Notes: a model not told the origin generated them from the letters alone. Positions 1 to 10,621 are shown, counted from the stretch's first letter. The stretch is 56,598 bases of DNA from Gammaproteobacteria bacterium (GCA_024230095.1 JAAERS010000118.1:1-56598); one strand, 5' to 3'. Translations and numbers: made by a program.

Positions 1-225
1 ACGATTTGGAGAATCGTATTCTACGTGGGAAGTAGCGATGGTAATACCACGCTCACGCTCTTCTGGAGCGTTATCGATTTGTGCAAAATCTTTCAGTTCG
101 CCGCCCCAAGTCTCAGCACATACGCGTGTTAGCGCAGCTGTCAGAGTGGTTTTACCGTGGTCAACGTGACCGATGGTGCCGACGTTTACGTGCGGCTTAT
201 TACGTTCAAACTTTTCTTTAGCCAT
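1..225 (-). CDS. tuf: Elongation factor Tu, N-terminal part (runs off the left edge)
   Basis: The first 75 residues of EF-Tu, the GTPase that delivers aminoacyl-tRNA to the ribosome, are present. The protein starts [20 protein letters not shown] and shows the P-loop GHVDHGKT and the switch I/effector motif around [11 protein letters not shown]. The ATG at 225-223 is preceded by a purine-rich ribosome binding site (GGAGG complement at 233-237). The gene continues beyond base 1. It lies directly downstream of four tRNA genes on the same strand, the classical tRNA-tufB operon layout of gammaproteobacteria. Confidence 0.97.
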   Translation of the reverse strand, partial: MAKEKFERNKPHVNVGTIGHVDHGKTTLTAALTRVCAETWGGELKDFAQIDNAPEERERGITIATSHVEYDSPNR

Positions 226-362
226 TTTAGCCTCCGACTTTGAGCGGACCTTTAACCTTTCGGAGTTGGATACCGCAGATAACAAGAAGGGTAGACATAT
301 CACTATATCTACCCTTCAGAAAATTTCTCGTGCCCCACCTGCCTAACATTTTCAAGACAAAA

Positions 363-438
363 TGGAGCTCTAGGGCGGAATTGAACCGCCGACCTCACCC
401 TTACCAAGGGTGCGCTCTACCCCTGAGCTACTAGAGCT
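363..438 (-). tRNA. tRNA-Thr (anticodon GGT)
   Basis: A full cloverleaf can be drawn on the minus strand: acceptor AGCTCTA, a D-loop with GCTCAGGGGT, anticodon stem CACCC closing loop TTGGTAA, the T-loop motif GGTTCAATTCC, and an encoded CCA end. The anticodon is GGT, so it reads ACC/ACT threonine codons. It is the last of four tRNAs before tuf, matching thrT in the E. coli thrU-tyrU-glyT-thrT-tufB operon. Confidence 0.95.
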
Positions 439-474
439 TATAACGCACAAAAGCTGCTGTTTCCAGCACCCTGA

Positions 475-550
475 TGGAGCGGGTAGCGGGAATCGAACCC
501 GCATCTTCAGCTTGGAAGGCTGAAGTAATAGCCATTATACCATACCCGCT
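475..550 (-). tRNA. tRNA-Gly (anticodon TCC)
   Basis: Minus-strand cloverleaf with acceptor AGCGGGT paired to ACCCGCT, anticodon stem TCAGC/GCTGA around loop CTTCCAA, T-loop GGTTCGATTCC and an encoded CCA. The anticodon TCC reads GGA/GGG. Third tRNA of the operon. Confidence 0.95.
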
Positions 551-556
551 AGATAT

Positions 557-640
557 TGGTGGTGGGAGGTGGATTCGAACCACCGAAGCTTACGCGTCAG
601 ATTTACAGTCTGATCCCTTTGGCCACTCGGGAACCCCACC
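557..640 (-). tRNA. tRNA-Tyr (anticodon GTA)
   Basis: Minus-strand class II tRNA of 84 nt with a long variable arm. The acceptor is GGTGGGG and the anticodon loop contains CTGTAAA, giving anticodon GTA. The T-loop GGTTCGAATCC and CCA are encoded. It lies 6 nt upstream of tRNA-Gly, consistent with one primary transcript. Confidence 0.95.
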
Positions 641-658
641 ACATTCTAGTTAGGCAAA

Positions 659-735
<77 letters not shown>

Positions 736-758
736 AATTGCCCTGCCCTTACTCAGGA

Positions 759-794
759 GGCGCGTATAATACTCAACTCATCGCATTGATGCAA
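759..794 (-). promoter_or_regulatory. Sigma-70 promoter of the tRNA-tuf operon with a GC-rich discriminator
   Basis: On the minus strand there is a -35 box TTGCAT (794-789), a 17-bp spacer and a -10 box TATTAT (771-766), followed by the GCGCC discriminator (763-759). A GC-rich discriminator is typical of stable-RNA promoters under stringent control, so growth-rate regulation is inferred. Transcription would begin about 25 nt before tRNA-Thr(TGT). Confidence 0.75.
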
Positions 795-865
795 CACCTA
801 AAACAAGATTTTTTCAAAGTTTTTCAAGGTGTTCCGCGATGCCAAGCATTGCCAGCCAGCTGTGT

Positions 866-1606
866 TTAGGCAAGCGTATGATACAGACAAGTCCAAAGGC
901 CGTCTAGCACCAAATCTTCTATAAAGTGAATGCGGTTGTTAGCTTTCAAAAACTCACCGTCACCCCCCGTGACATAAACCACATAACCTTGCTCAAGAGC
1001 TTGCGTAGCCATCATCTTAATACCGGCTTGATGCAAGTTTTTAGCGCCCTTCACTACCGCACCCGCCGTACTCGTCCCATAGCCAACACCAACCTCCAAC
1101 TCTTGGGTCTTAAAACTAATATTCGCCGTATCCTTTAACAGGCTCTGCACCATCAAACGCTGCCCTGGTAAAATATAACCGCCTTCATGTTGACCATTAG
1201 CTGCCACAAAATCCAAAGTGCTGGCACTGCCACAATCAATCACACATACCGGCTGCTTTGTCAGTTGACGGGCGGCCACCATAACCAGCCAACGGTCCAC
1301 CCCCATACGAGAGCACTGCGTGTAGCTGTTGACCAAATCTTGCCACTGAGCCTGAGTCTGAGCTTGGACCACTGTCACGCACTGATCCTTGGCCCACTCC
1401 TGCACCAAATCATTGATCCGAGTGTCGGCAACACTGGCAAACCAAATTTGTTGCACACCTTGCGGAAAATGACTATCCAATAGTTCAACACTGAGCTCTT
1501 GGGTAGGCAAGCTACCTCGCCGCACCACCTCACCCCGTACCTCTGAACCGAGCGGCTGACAACGCCACTTCAATCGCGTATTGCCAATATCAACCAACAA
1601 TAACAT
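866..1606 (-). CDS. coaX: Type III pantothenate kinase
   Basis: This enzyme phosphorylates pantothenate with ATP in the first step of coenzyme A synthesis. The 246-aa protein has the ASKHA-fold signatures of CoaX: DIGNTRLKW at the N-terminus (phosphate 1 motif), MGVDRW near residue 100, and DCGSASTLDFV near 123 (phosphate 2 motif). The length is normal for the family. Its start overlaps the birA stop by one base; birA-coaX pairing upstream of the tRNA-tuf operon is common in Pseudomonas-like genomes. It probably shares the birA transcript. Confidence 0.93.
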   Translation of the reverse strand: MLLLVDIGNTRLKWRCQPLGSEVRGEVVRRGSLPTQELSVELLDSHFPQGVQQIWFASVADTRINDLVQEWAKDQCVTVVQAQTQAQWQDLVNSYTQCSRMGVDRWLVMVAARQLTKQPVCVIDCGSASTLDFVAANGQHEGGYILPGQRLMVQSLLKDTANISFKTQELEVGVGYGTSTAGAVVKGAKNLHQAGIKMMATQALEQGYVVYVTGGDGEFLKANNRIHFIEDLVLDGLWTCLYHTLA

Positions 1607-2607
1607 CAGAAACCCCTCACACCAGCCAACGAATCCGGGCTGCCTACCAGCCTTAAACTCACCTCACCGCCATTAAAGCTTTGTATCAGGCCATGGCTTT
1701 CTATGAGCAAGGCACCGCTATCATCAACACCATGACAAATGCCTGCTTTTTCATCAGCTAGACCCAGCATATTCACCACTTGCCCTTGATATACATGATG
1801 GTTTATCCAATCCTGTCGCATGGGCTTAAAACCTGCCTCTGCAAAACGAGTTAAACGCTGGGCCAAAGCACCCAGCAAGGCCGCAGCCAAAACGTTACGC
1901 GACACACTGTAGCCAGCCTGTTGCAAGCTCGTCCAGGGCTGATCAATCAAATCGCAGTCCCGTAGATGCACATTAAGCCCAATACCAATAACAACCTGAC
2001 ACGGCCCCGTCGCATCGCCACTTAGCTCCAATAGCACACCGGCCAATTTCTTACCGTGCATCAGCACATCATTAGGCCACTTAAGCCCAGCACCTGACAC
2101 ACCCACTGATTGCAACGCATCGACCACGGCTAAGCCAACCACCAAACTTAAACCTTCTAATGCCGCCACTCCCCCGGCAAATTGCCAACCTACAGAAAGC
2201 GCTAACTGCTGGGCAAAGGGAGACTGCCATTGCCGACCCAAACGTCCACGCCCGCCTGTTTGCACCTCGGCGAACACCGCTTGGCCGTGAATTGCGCCAT
2301 CACCCTGACGCTGCATTAGCAACCTATTCGTAGATTCCGTGGACATTAATAGCTCCACATCAAACAGTTGCGCCAACTGAGGATCATGGCGCACTATCGC
2401 CTCTACATCCAACAAGTCCAAGCCATGGGGCAAGCGATAACCCTTACCCCTTACGCGGTGCACCTGTACGCCTAACTGCTCTATACCTTTTAATTGCTTC
2501 CACACGGCGGCCCGGCTCATTTGTAACCGCTCACCCAACTCAGTGCCAGAATGGAACTTCCCATCAGCAAGCAAATGCAACAATTGATTAAGGGATGTTA
2601 GAGACAT
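1606..2607 (-). CDS. birA: Bifunctional biotin ligase / biotin operon repressor
   Basis: BirA activates biotin to biotinyl-AMP and transfers it to acetyl-CoA carboxylase BCCP. It also represses biotin genes when loaded with biotinyl-AMP. The 333-aa protein has an N-terminal winged helix (residues about 5-60, with SRAAVWKQLKGIEQLG) followed by the catalytic domain. This includes the GRGRLGRQW adenylate-binding loop (about 115-125), KWPNDV and a GIGLNV segment. The C-terminal SH3-like part is also present. With the DNA-binding domain kept it should be the regulator-competent form. The ATG overlaps nothing upstream. Confidence 0.94.
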   Translation of the reverse strand: MSLTSLNQLLHLLADGKFHSGTELGERLQMSRAAVWKQLKGIEQLGVQVHRVRGKGYRLPHGLDLLDVEAIVRHDPQLAQLFDVELLMSTESTNRLLMQRQGDGAIHGQAVFAEVQTGGRGRLGRQWQSPFAQQLALSVGWQFAGGVAALEGLSLVVGLAVVDALQSVGVSGAGLKWPNDVLMHGKKLAGVLLELSGDATGPCQVVIGIGLNVHLRDCDLIDQPWTSLQQAGYSVSRNVLAAALLGALAQRLTRFAEAGFKPMRQDWINHHVYQGQVVNMLGLADEKAGICHGVDDSGALLIESHGLIQSFNGGEVSLRLVGSPDSLAGVRGF

Positions 2608-2665
2608 AAATTCGCAATGCCATATGAAATTTGTTAACAGTAATGACCATATTATAAGCCACCTA

Positions 2666-3424
2666 TCAACTGCTCACCACTAGAGACCAGCCACCAACAA
2701 AGAGCATACGCAATGCCAACAGGGTAACCAATAAACGAAACCAAAAACGAAAGCGTTGCTCGGACACTCGCAACAACATTTTCAAACCAAGTCGAGTACC
2801 CAGATAACCGCTTAATACCATGCCAGCCACCAAACCAAACCAAGGGGTCAAATCCACCTGTAACTGCACGAACACTAATGTTTTAAAGCTATGTTGTACG
2901 GTCTGCATGGCAGCCATGGTTGCCACCAAAGCTTGCTTAGCCTGCAGGTGTGCCACCAAACTTGCCACCAAAGGGCCCGTTGCCCCTACCAAGGAAGACA
3001 GGATCGTGATTAGTCCACCTTGCAACAACAAGGCCCCCGGCCGACGGCCCGATAAGCTCAATGATGGCCCCCACTGCATAAATAGTATGAAGCCAGCTAC
3101 CGCAACCTCTAACACAGCAAGAGGCAATCGTACCAGCACATAGGGCGCCACAAAAAAGCCGCAGAGAGACCCAAGACCAAATAACGCCAACATAGGCCAA
3201 CGGATAAATTGCCTAAGCATACTAGCGCGAGTGACATTAGAAGCGATCTGCACGAGACCATGGACAGGAATCAAATAAGCAATAGGAACCAGGTTGACCA
3301 TTACAGAAAGCAACAGCAACCCACCACCAATACCCAAAGCCGCAGTGATATATGATGCAACAAAAGAGGTGATCACCAGCAAACTCGCTTCATAAGTGGT
3401 GATCAATTCAGGTATTAGTGTCAT
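2666..3424 (-). CDS. Sulfite exporter TauE/SafE family membrane protein
   Basis: This is a 252-aa polytopic inner-membrane protein with about seven or eight hydrophobic segments, of the TauE/SafE (DUF81) family. Near the N-terminus it has the glycine-rich segment AALGIGGGLLLL, a hallmark of the family. A central repeat around GATGPLVASLVAH is the second family motif. Family members move sulfite, sulfoacetate or other organosulfur anions, but the substrate cannot be read from the sequence. It stands alone between der and birA on the same strand. Confidence 0.82.
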   Translation of the reverse strand: MTLIPELITTYEASLLVITSFVASYITAALGIGGGLLLLSVMVNLVPIAYLIPVHGLVQIASNVTRASMLRQFIRWPMLALFGLGSLCGFFVAPYVLVRLPLAVLEVAVAGFILFMQWGPSLSLSGRRPGALLLQGGLITILSSLVGATGPLVASLVAHLQAKQALVATMAAMQTVQHSFKTLVFVQLQVDLTPWFGLVAGMVLSGYLGTRLGLKMLLRVSEQRFRFWFRLLVTLLALRMLFVGGWSLVVSS

Positions 3425-3485
3425 TTACACACCACCCTTTACACTTCCACTTACTAAAACCAAGCCAACCATGCTGGAGGCGGAT

Positions 3486-4898
3486 TTAGCGCTTCTTGGC
3501 TTTCTTCTTTTGCTTCTGGACATGCTTCATCAAGCGTGCCTTCTTGCTCACCTGACGTTGAGTTAGCTGGTTACGCTTGCCCTCATAAGGATTGTCACCG
3601 GCACGGAACTCAAAGCGCACTGGCGTGCCACGAATCTTCAATACTTTGATGAACTTGTTTTCCAAATAGCGCTTGTAGGAATTAGGCAAAGACCCAACCT
3701 GATTGCCGTGCACTATAAACAAAGGCGGGTTTGAACCACCGAGATGGGCATAACGCATTTTCACGCGACGACCATTGACCATGGGAGGCTGGTGATCTTG
3801 CACAGCATCTTCTAACAGGGTGGTCAGCTTGTTGGTGCTCCATTTGGTAAAGGCACAAGCATGAGCCTCCTCCACGGACTTGTACAAGTCGCCCACACCT
3901 GAGCCATGCAATGCCGAGATAAAATGAATACGGGCAAAGCTAGCAAAGTCCAAGCGCGATTCCAATTGAAAGCGCACTCGCTCTTTATCATCACCATTCA
4001 TGCCATCCCATTTGTTGACGGCAATCACCAAAGCACGCCCCGAATCAATGACAAAACCAAGCAGATGCATATCCTGCTCGGTCAAACCTTCGTGGGCGTC
4101 TATTACCAACACCACCACATGGGCATCCTTAATGGCTTGCAGGGTCTTAACAATAGAGAATTTTTCTACCGTTTCTTTTACTTTGCCACGACGTCGCACA
4201 CCCGCTGTATCAATTAAGGTGTAGGGCTTGTCATTACGACGATAGGGAATATAAATACTGTCACGGGTAGTACCAGCATGATCAAATACGACCACGCGGT
4301 CTTCACCCAACATACGATTTACTAAGGTCGATTTGCCGACATTGGGGCGCCCAATAACACCAATACGAATGCCGCCGTCGATGGATTCATCCAACTCATC
4401 ATCTTCTGGAAACTCTTCCAGCACATCTTCGATCAGCTGACCAACACCTTTACCGTGAGAAGCGGCAATTGGACGCGGCAAACCAATCAGGCCCAAACCA
4501 TAAAAATCACCCAAGGCAACCACTTCATCAATGCCATCTGTTTTATTCACAACCAGATAGCAAGGCTTATCCGTGCGGCGCAAGTGATCGGCTATGAGCT
4601 CATCGGAGGGATTTAGGCCCGCACGACCATCAACCAGAAACAGCACCGCATCGGCTTCTTCAATAGCCAACAAAGACTGCTCAGCCATAACCTGATCAAT
4701 GCCATCTTCGTCACCAGAGATACCACCAGTATCAATAACCAAATAACCTCGACTACCCATTTTGCCTTCACCGTATTTACGGTCACGCGTTAGTCCAGGG
4801 TAATCGGCCACCAAAGCATCCCGCGAGCGAGTAAGGCGGTTAAAGAGTGTGGATTTACCCACATTAGGGCGCCCAACAAGGGCAATTACGGGATTCAT
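3486..4898 (-). CDS. der: Ribosome-associated GTPase Der (EngA)
   Basis: Der is the double-GTPase needed for 50S subunit maturation. The 470-aa protein has two tandem G domains, each with GRPNVGKST (P-loops at residues about 9-17 and 183-191), DTAG/DTGG switch motifs, and NKxD specificity motifs (VNKTDG and VNKWDG). These are followed by the C-terminal KH-like domain and a very basic tail (QKKKAKKR). It starts the der-bamB-yfgM-hisS-rodZ block, read from the 3' side. Confidence 0.97.
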   Translation of the reverse strand: MNPVIALVGRPNVGKSTLFNRLTRSRDALVADYPGLTRDRKYGEGKMGSRGYLVIDTGGISGDEDGIDQVMAEQSLLAIEEADAVLFLVDGRAGLNPSDELIADHLRRTDKPCYLVVNKTDGIDEVVALGDFYGLGLIGLPRPIAASHGKGVGQLIEDVLEEFPEDDELDESIDGGIRIGVIGRPNVGKSTLVNRMLGEDRVVVFDHAGTTRDSIYIPYRRNDKPYTLIDTAGVRRRGKVKETVEKFSIVKTLQAIKDAHVVVLVIDAHEGLTEQDMHLLGFVIDSGRALVIAVNKWDGMNGDDKERVRFQLESRLDFASFARIHFISALHGSGVGDLYKSVEEAHACAFTKWSTNKLTTLLEDAVQDHQPPMVNGRRVKMRYAHLGGSNPPLFIVHGNQVGSLPNSYKRYLENKFIKVLKIRGTPVRFEFRAGDNPYEGKRNQLTQRQVSKKARLMKHVQKQKKKAKKR

Positions 4899-4959
4899 AA
4901 ATCATCCTGGCTGGCAGCTTGCATGAGCCACCAACACCTATTTCAAGACTTTGCTAAGC

Positions 4960-6117
4960 CTAATTCAAAGACAGACGAGACAAGGAGGCATCCTGTCCCA
5001 AAACATACACATCATCGCCGTGGCGAACAAAACCAATGCCCGCACCTGAGTGACCGAGCTTGTAACGACCTACAGCCACGCCTGTAGCCACGTCTAATAG
5101 GTGCGCATAGCCCAAACTATCGAGCACCATCAGGGCCGAATCAGAAGCAACAATCTGCGACAGACCACGATGTAAAAATGCATCATTGCGCCACAGTTCT
5201 GTGCCGGCCTGACGATCATAAGCCATGACCGAAGATTTATCCGTCACTACAAATACTTGGCCACCATAAATGCTGGGTGCCGTATAACTAGATACAGACT
5301 GCTGCCACAAGACCTTGCCCGTTAATGCTTCAACCGCAGTCAGATTACCCTGATAACCTGCCACATACAATATACCGTCAACCAGCTGCAAAGGACCATC
5401 AATATCAACCAAACGTTCCATATCAGAACGCCCTTGAGGAGCACTTATGCGCTGCTGCCATATGACTGCGCCCTGCTGATTATCAAAAGCCAATAATTTG
5501 CCATTGGCAAAGCCGGCATAACTAACACCACCATCTACCACAGGTGTGCTAGTGCCGCGCAAGGTGAGGTTAGGCAAATCACTTGCATAAGACCAGAGCA
5601 CCGTTTCTCCAGTTTGCCCATAAGCGGTAATACGGCCATCAATGGCTTGTACTAAAACCATGCCTGCCGACGCTTGCGGCACAGCCAGAACCTCACTAGA
5701 AGTCGCTACTGACCAGACAGGGCTACCATCGCTAATCTGCAGCATATGCAGTTCGCCATTGGCGGTGGCAACCAGCAACTTGTCCTCCACGCGGCCTAAG
5801 CCAGCGCTGATCTGCTGCGGCAAAGCAACCTGCCATAACAACTTACCTGTAGTGGCATCAACGGCACTGACCTCACCAGAATGAGCAGCAGTATAGACAA
5901 CGCCCTTGTATAGCAATGGCTGCAAAGGCAAGGCATGCTGGGCTGCACCTTTACCTACATCAACCTGCCAGTGTGAAGTAATTGATTGAGATTCAGTAAT
6001 ATCTCCCAGTTCTGCTGGCTCAGGCAAACTCGGGCCATTAGAACAGGCACTAAGCAAAACCAAAGCTGCCACCACACCGACGCCACGTAACCAGCCTTTC
6101 ACCATCATTGTCTGCAT
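4960..6117 (-). CDS. bamB: Outer-membrane protein assembly factor BamB (lipoprotein)
   Basis: BamB is the beta-propeller lipoprotein of the BAM complex that inserts beta-barrel proteins in the outer membrane. The 385-aa protein begins with a signal peptide and a lipobox, LLSAC, with the lipidated Cys at residue 25. Repeated PQQ-type blades follow, recognisable as GxxLWxxxL-like motifs (GKLLWQVAL, GTELWRNDA). Length and order (yfgM-bamB-der) match the gammaproteobacterial standard. Confidence 0.95.
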   Translation of the reverse strand: MQTMMVKGWLRGVGVVAALVLLSACSNGPSLPEPAELGDITESQSITSHWQVDVGKGAAQHALPLQPLLYKGVVYTAAHSGEVSAVDATTGKLLWQVALPQQISAGLGRVEDKLLVATANGELHMLQISDGSPVWSVATSSEVLAVPQASAGMVLVQAIDGRITAYGQTGETVLWSYASDLPNLTLRGTSTPVVDGGVSYAGFANGKLLAFDNQQGAVIWQQRISAPQGRSDMERLVDIDGPLQLVDGILYVAGYQGNLTAVEALTGKVLWQQSVSSYTAPSIYGGQVFVVTDKSSVMAYDRQAGTELWRNDAFLHRGLSQIVASDSALMVLDSLGYAHLLDVATGVAVGRYKLGHSGAGIGFVRHGDDVYVLGQDASLSRLSLN

Positions 6118-6143
6118 CTCTTATTGCTTGCCATTAGTGCTGG

Positions 6144-6785
6144 CTATTGTGCCAGGTTATCCAGTTTCAAACTCAGCAAGGCAACGTTAGCGCCCTGCTT
6201 TGCTGCTACCTGCTTAGCCTTCTCGTAAGCACCACGAGCACCAGAGTTATCACCTTGAGCCAAAAGGATATCGCCCTTTATTTCAAGGCGACGAGCCTGC
6301 CAAGCGTCAGCCTTATCTTGTACCAAAGCCAAAGCCTGTGGCAGCCGCCCCTGGGCTTGCAGGACTAGCGCCAAACGCAAGTTGGCCAGCTCAACCAATT
6401 CGCTCTCGCTGGCGTTACTCAACAACCAACGCAACTCTGTTTCGGCCTTTTCTAAATCTTGTTCGGCCACAGCCACCCTGGCCAACATCAAGGCGGCGTA
6501 TTGTGCATAGGCACTGTCACTGTACTCTGCTTTAAGAGTTTGCGCATCTTGCTTAATAGCAGCACGCTCATTGGTGCCCAACTGAACAGCACTGGCATTG
6601 GCCAACAGTCGCTGATAGTAAGCGCTAGCGGTTTCCGCTTCTTGGCGCTGCATGTCCTGGTAGTAATTCCAGCCCACCACACCTAAAATGGCGATAGCAA
6701 TACCGACCAATAAGGACTTACCATTTTCGTTCCACCAGCGTTTTAACGCTTCTACTTGTTCTTCTTCGGTTCTCAATTCGGCCAC
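6144..6785 (-). CDS. yfgM: YfgM-like ancillary SecYEG translocon protein
   Basis: This 213-aa protein has one N-terminal transmembrane helix (about residues 24-42) and a periplasmic TPR-like alpha-helical domain. It matches the YfgM/DUF2133 family, which works with PpiD at the SecYEG translocon in periplasmic chaperone delivery. The N-terminus, with a charged EEEQVEALKRWW segment before the membrane helix, is characteristic. It sits 26 nt upstream of bamB and 59 nt downstream of hisS, as in relatives. Confidence 0.9.
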   Translation of the reverse strand: MAELRTEEEQVEALKRWWNENGKSLLVGIAIAILGVVGWNYYQDMQRQEAETASAYYQRLLANASAVQLGTNERAAIKQDAQTLKAEYSDSAYAQYAALMLARVAVAEQDLEKAETELRWLLSNASESELVELANLRLALVLQAQGRLPQALALVQDKADAWQARRLEIKGDILLAQGDNSGARGAYEKAKQVAAKQGANVALLSLKLDNLAQ

Positions 6786-6844
6786 AATTGGCTCCTTACT
6801 ATTTCTCTAAACACACAGGTTATAGCCACCCATGTTTGATAATT

Positions 6845-8122
6845 CTATTGAATCAGGGCCTGCACAGCCCCATTGGCGGCGACTGTACTCACAGTCTGAG
6901 CCTGACCTTGACCACGCAGTGGTTTAATCTGCACCTGGCCAGCCGACAGTTCGTCTTCACCGATAATAATAGCGACCTTTGCACCACTTTTATCGGCCTT
7001 TTTCATTTGATTTTTGAAGCTGCCACCGCCACAGTGCCAAAGCACACGCACGGCAGGCATCTGCTCACGCAACTGTTCGGCCAACAACATGCTAGCTGTG
7101 GCGGCCGCGTCTCCCACATGTACCATATACACGTCCACCCGCTGAGACAGCTCAGCTGGCACTAGCTGCATCTCTTGCAGTAACAGTATCAAACGCTCAA
7201 CACCCATGGCCCAACCAACACCCTGAGTAGGGCGACCACCGAGCTGCTCAATCAAACCGTCATAACGACCACCACCACAAACAGTACCCTGAGCACCCAA
7301 ACGATCCGTTACCCATTCAAATACAGTCTTGCAATAATAATCGAGGCCTCTCACCAAGCGCGGATTGACTTCATAAGCCACACCAGCGCCATCCAACAGT
7401 GACTTCAAGCGCTCAAAGTGCTGCAAGGAATCATCACCTAGATAGTTATAAAAATCAGGTGCTGAGTCCAGTAAGGCTTGTGTTTTAGGGTCTTTGCTAT
7501 CCAACACACGTAACGGATTGGTAGCCACACGACGCTGACTATCCGCATCCAAATTATCTATGTGCTGATTAAGAAAAATGACCAAATCGGCCCGGTAGGC
7601 AGCGCGCTCTGCACTGCTACCTAAGGTATTTAACTGCAGCGTCACAACATCACTAATGCCCAACCGCTGCCACAAACGCGCAGTCATGATAATCAGCTCA
7701 GCATCAACATCGGGACCATCCAACCCGTATACTTCAGCACCAAACTGATGAAACTGACGCTGCCGGCCTTTTTGTGGTCGCTCGTAGCGGAACATCGGGC
7801 CGTGATACCATAAACGCTGCACCTGATTATAAGTCAGGCCATGCTCTTCTGCCGCGCGCACACAAGATGCCGTTCCTTCCGGCCGTAAGGTAATGCTTTC
7901 ATCATTGCGGTCAGTAAAGGTGTACATTTCCTTTTCTACCACGTCCGTAGCCTCGCCAATGGAGCGGCAAAATAGTTCTGTACGCTCTACCATTGGCATA
8001 CGGATTTCTTGGTATCCGTATTGTGCAAATACTTGTTTAACCTGAGTCTCAAAATACTGCCACAAGGGCGTTTGCTCGGGCAAAATATCATACATGCCAC
8101 GAATCGCTTTAATGCTAGCCAA
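6845..8122 (-). CDS. hisS: Histidyl-tRNA synthetase
   Basis: This class II synthetase charges tRNA-His. The 425-aa protein shows motif 2 ([18 protein letters not shown]), the HisA motif [15 protein letters not shown], and motif 3 ([15 protein letters not shown]). An anticodon-binding domain forms the C-terminal third (with DVYMVHVG). Length is normal. The gene usually just upstream, ispG, is missing here: only 50 nt separate hisS from rodZ. Confidence 0.97.
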   Translation of the reverse strand: MASIKAIRGMYDILPEQTPLWQYFETQVKQVFAQYGYQEIRMPMVERTELFCRSIGEATDVVEKEMYTFTDRNDESITLRPEGTASCVRAAEEHGLTYNQVQRLWYHGPMFRYERPQKGRQRQFHQFGAEVYGLDGPDVDAELIIMTARLWQRLGISDVVTLQLNTLGSSAERAAYRADLVIFLNQHIDNLDADSQRRVATNPLRVLDSKDPKTQALLDSAPDFYNYLGDDSLQHFERLKSLLDGAGVAYEVNPRLVRGLDYYCKTVFEWVTDRLGAQGTVCGGGRYDGLIEQLGGRPTQGVGWAMGVERLILLLQEMQLVPAELSQRVDVYMVHVGDAAATASMLLAEQLREQMPAVRVLWHCGGGSFKNQMKKADKSGAKVAIIIGEDELSAGQVQIKPLRGQGQAQTVSTVAANGAVQALIQ

Positions 8123-8172
8123 CTTGGGCTCCTTACTGTATTGGGCGCGGCTTCCGGCCGAGCTTATAATGT

Positions 8173-9255
8173 CTATAATTCTAAGGTTACGCGGGCTATA
8201 TCTTTACGCGTATGGGGCTCTAAGTCGATACTACGTTGAGCAAACGCAATGTTAGAAATAGCGGAGGCTCGTCCTAATAACAACTGCACTGGCGCCTGCA
8301 CTGCCATCTCGATCACTTGCCCACTGGTTTTCAGGTCAGCTAACACCATGGTGCCATTCCCATCTTGAATCTCGACCCAACAATCATCTTTGAACTCGAG
8401 CAACAACAAGCCTTGACCTGGAGCGATGTCGACACTGCTAGCCACCGTTAAATCTTCTTCTACCGCACTGGCCGCGGCGACTGGCTCAGCGGCAGGTTGT
8501 TCTGACTGAGCCTCAGGTGTGGCTTTAGCAACAGACACAGGATCAGCTTGATCATTATCAGTGCCCGCCTCTGGCTCACTGGCAGGGGCCTCTTGTGTTG
8601 CTGATGGTGCTGCTTCATCGGTTGCACCAACCACATTATCCGGATTTGATAGCGTCCCTAGCTGCAAGTCCAAATCTTCATCTTCTGGCAATCTAGCCTG
8701 TACGTCCTGGCCCTGACTATCCTGCACAGTTACTTCGCTAACGCTGGTTGGCGCTGCACTATCCTGCTGACCTTGCCACCACCACCAAGATGCCGCTACT
8801 AACGCCAGTACAATCAATACAGAAACCAGCTTCACCCATGTATCACCAGGGCGCGCTTGTTCACCAACATGGCGTATGGGCGACATGGGCTTTTTGGCAT
8901 TATCAGGCCGACCATAGACCGAATCGTACTCCGCCACCATGCTATCGGGATCTAAACCTAGGTAACGAGAATAAGAGCGAATATAGCCTCGCGCAAAAAT
9001 GGGACCATTGACATGGCTAAAGTCGTCATTCTCCAATCCCTCTAGGACCCGCGACGTTAAATGCAACTCACGGGCTACTTCCACCTGCTGCAAGCCTTTA
9101 TCTTCACGCGCCTGGCGAAGCAGATAACCTGGAAAACCTGGCAGCTGCCCATCAAGGCCATTAAAATCGTTATTGTTGGATTCGGAACCAGTCACCTTAT
9201 TCCACCTTTGCTTTAATGTTGTTTTATTATTTCCGTTATTTTCTATCATTTCCAT
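8173..9255 (-). CDS. rodZ: Cytoskeleton protein RodZ
   Basis: RodZ links MreB to the elongasome at the inner membrane and helps keep rod shape. The 360-aa protein has an N-terminal Cro-like HTH_25 domain (about residues 40-110, including [20 protein letters not shown]). A short basic stretch and a single transmembrane helix (about 143-160, [15 protein letters not shown]) follow. After an acidic Ala/Pro/Glu-rich periplasmic linker comes a C-terminal DUF4115 domain (with [12 protein letters not shown]). The first about 30 residues (Asn-rich) precede the conserved domain, so a downstream start is possible, but the domain content does not depend on it. Confidence 0.93.
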   Translation of the reverse strand: MEMIENNGNNKTTLKQRWNKVTGSESNNNDFNGLDGQLPGFPGYLLRQAREDKGLQQVEVARELHLTSRVLEGLENDDFSHVNGPIFARGYIRSYSRYLGLDPDSMVAEYDSVYGRPDNAKKPMSPIRHVGEQARPGDTWVKLVSVLIVLALVAASWWWWQGQQDSAAPTSVSEVTVQDSQGQDVQARLPEDEDLDLQLGTLSNPDNVVGATDEAAPSATQEAPASEPEAGTDNDQADPVSVAKATPEAQSEQPAAEPVAAASAVEEDLTVASSVDIAPGQGLLLLEFKDDCWVEIQDGNGTMVLADLKTSGQVIEMAVQAPVQLLLGRASAISNIAFAQRSIDLEPHTRKDIARVTLEL

Positions 9256-9318
9256 TATGCTACGCTTTGACTGTGACAGTATAGGTAAGTTCCTGTCAAA
9301 TTCTAGCCCTTTTCGGGT

Positions 9319-10434
9319 TTATAACTCATTCACCACAATGCGGTTTTCATACTTGGCGCTACGGCGAGTGCGATCCTGCACCTGTCCCACTAGCTGACCA
9401 CAGGCGGCGTCGATATCGTCACCTCGAGTGGCACGGATGGTAGTAACAATGCCAGATTTAGCCATCACCCTCTGAAACGCTTCGATTTGCTTGCGCTCAG
9501 AACGCCGATAATCAGAACCCGGGAAGGGATTAAAGGGAATTAGATTAAGCTTACAAGGCACGCGTTTTAGCAACCTTGATAACTCGCGCGCATGCTCAAT
9601 CTGATCATTAATGCCAGCAATCATGGTGTATTCCATGGTGATCACACGCTTATCGGACAAACCATCCAAATAACGATTACAAGCATCGAGCAAAGCATCA
9701 ATGTTGTACTTTTTATTTACTGGCACCAGCTCATCCCGCAATTTATCATTGGGGGCGTGCAAAGAAATGGCCAGTGATACATCTGTCACCTCGCCCAAGC
9801 GATCAATGGCTGGCACCACGCCAGCGGTGCTTAGGGTCACCCGGCGCTTTGAAAGGTTGTAGGCATTGTCATCCATCATCAGAGAAATCGCTGGCGTGAC
9901 ATTGTCAAAATTGAGCAATGGTTCCCCCATGCCCATGAGAACTACATTCGTAACACGGCGCGGCCCCTTTGGATCAACGGGACCAAAAGACTTAATCGCA
10001 ATACGCACCTGGCCAATAATCTCGGCAGCATCCAAATTTCGATTAAACCCTTGCTTACCAGTAGAGCAAAAGCTGCAGTCCAAGGCACAACCCACTTGCG
10101 AAGACACACACAAGGTGGCTCGATCTCCGTCAGGAATCAATACCATTTCTACTTTATTGCCGCCAGACACACAAATAACCCACTTACGGGTACCGTCTTT
10201 GGAGTCACCCTGAAACAACACTTCAGGCTCTGCAATCTCAGCCACTTGTTGCAACTTCTCACGCAACTTCTTGCTGACATTGGTCATTGACTCAAAGTCT
10301 TCAGCACCAAATTGGTGAATCCATTTTAATACCTGCGTTGCACGAAATTTAGGCTCACCCAAGGTAGCAAAAAAATCTTCCATCTGTGCTTGTGAAAAGC
10401 CCAAAATATTGGTTTTTTGTGTTACTTCAGACAT
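9319..10434 (-). CDS. rlmN: Dual-specificity 23S rRNA/tRNA adenine-C2 methyltransferase RlmN
   Basis: RlmN is a radical-SAM enzyme that methylates A2503 of 23S rRNA and A37 of some tRNAs. The 371-aa protein shows the CxxxCxxC cluster motif (CALDCSFC), GMGEPLLN for SAM binding, STAGVVP, and the C-terminal methyl-carrier cysteine in AACGQL. pilF, often between rlmN and rodZ, is absent. The gap to rodZ is only 63 nt. Confidence 0.97.
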   Translation of the reverse strand: MSEVTQKTNILGFSQAQMEDFFATLGEPKFRATQVLKWIHQFGAEDFESMTNVSKKLREKLQQVAEIAEPEVLFQGDSKDGTRKWVICVSGGNKVEMVLIPDGDRATLCVSSQVGCALDCSFCSTGKQGFNRNLDAAEIIGQVRIAIKSFGPVDPKGPRRVTNVVLMGMGEPLLNFDNVTPAISLMMDDNAYNLSKRRVTLSTAGVVPAIDRLGEVTDVSLAISLHAPNDKLRDELVPVNKKYNIDALLDACNRYLDGLSDKRVITMEYTMIAGINDQIEHARELSRLLKRVPCKLNLIPFNPFPGSDYRRSERKQIEAFQRVMAKSGIVTTIRATRGDDIDAACGQLVGQVQDRTRRSAKYENRIVVNEL

Positions 10435-10470
10435 TTTTAATACCCAAATTCAAGTTTCTTACAACGCAAT

Positions 10471-10492
10471 ACGGCGTTCCGAAGAACGCCGT
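10471..10492 (-). other. Perfect 9-bp stem with UUCG tetraloop between ndk and rlmN
   Basis: Arms ACGGCGTTC and GAACGCCGT close a four-base loop that reads TTCG on the transcribed (minus) strand, the exceptionally stable C(UUCG)G type. It lies 130 nt after the ndk stop and 37 nt before rlmN. No T-run follows, so a standard intrinsic terminator is not shown. It may stabilise the ndk 3' end or attenuate read-through. Confidence 0.6.
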
Positions 10493-10621
10493 TACTTGGC
10501 TTCCCTTCCCGCTCAAGTGTTACGCCCCCATACAACAGTGCGCTGGTAGGCAAGGTACTGCATAAATTAAGCGATCAACTCACATCATTTAAGCAGGCAT
10601 AACGACCTGAACTAGAAATCA

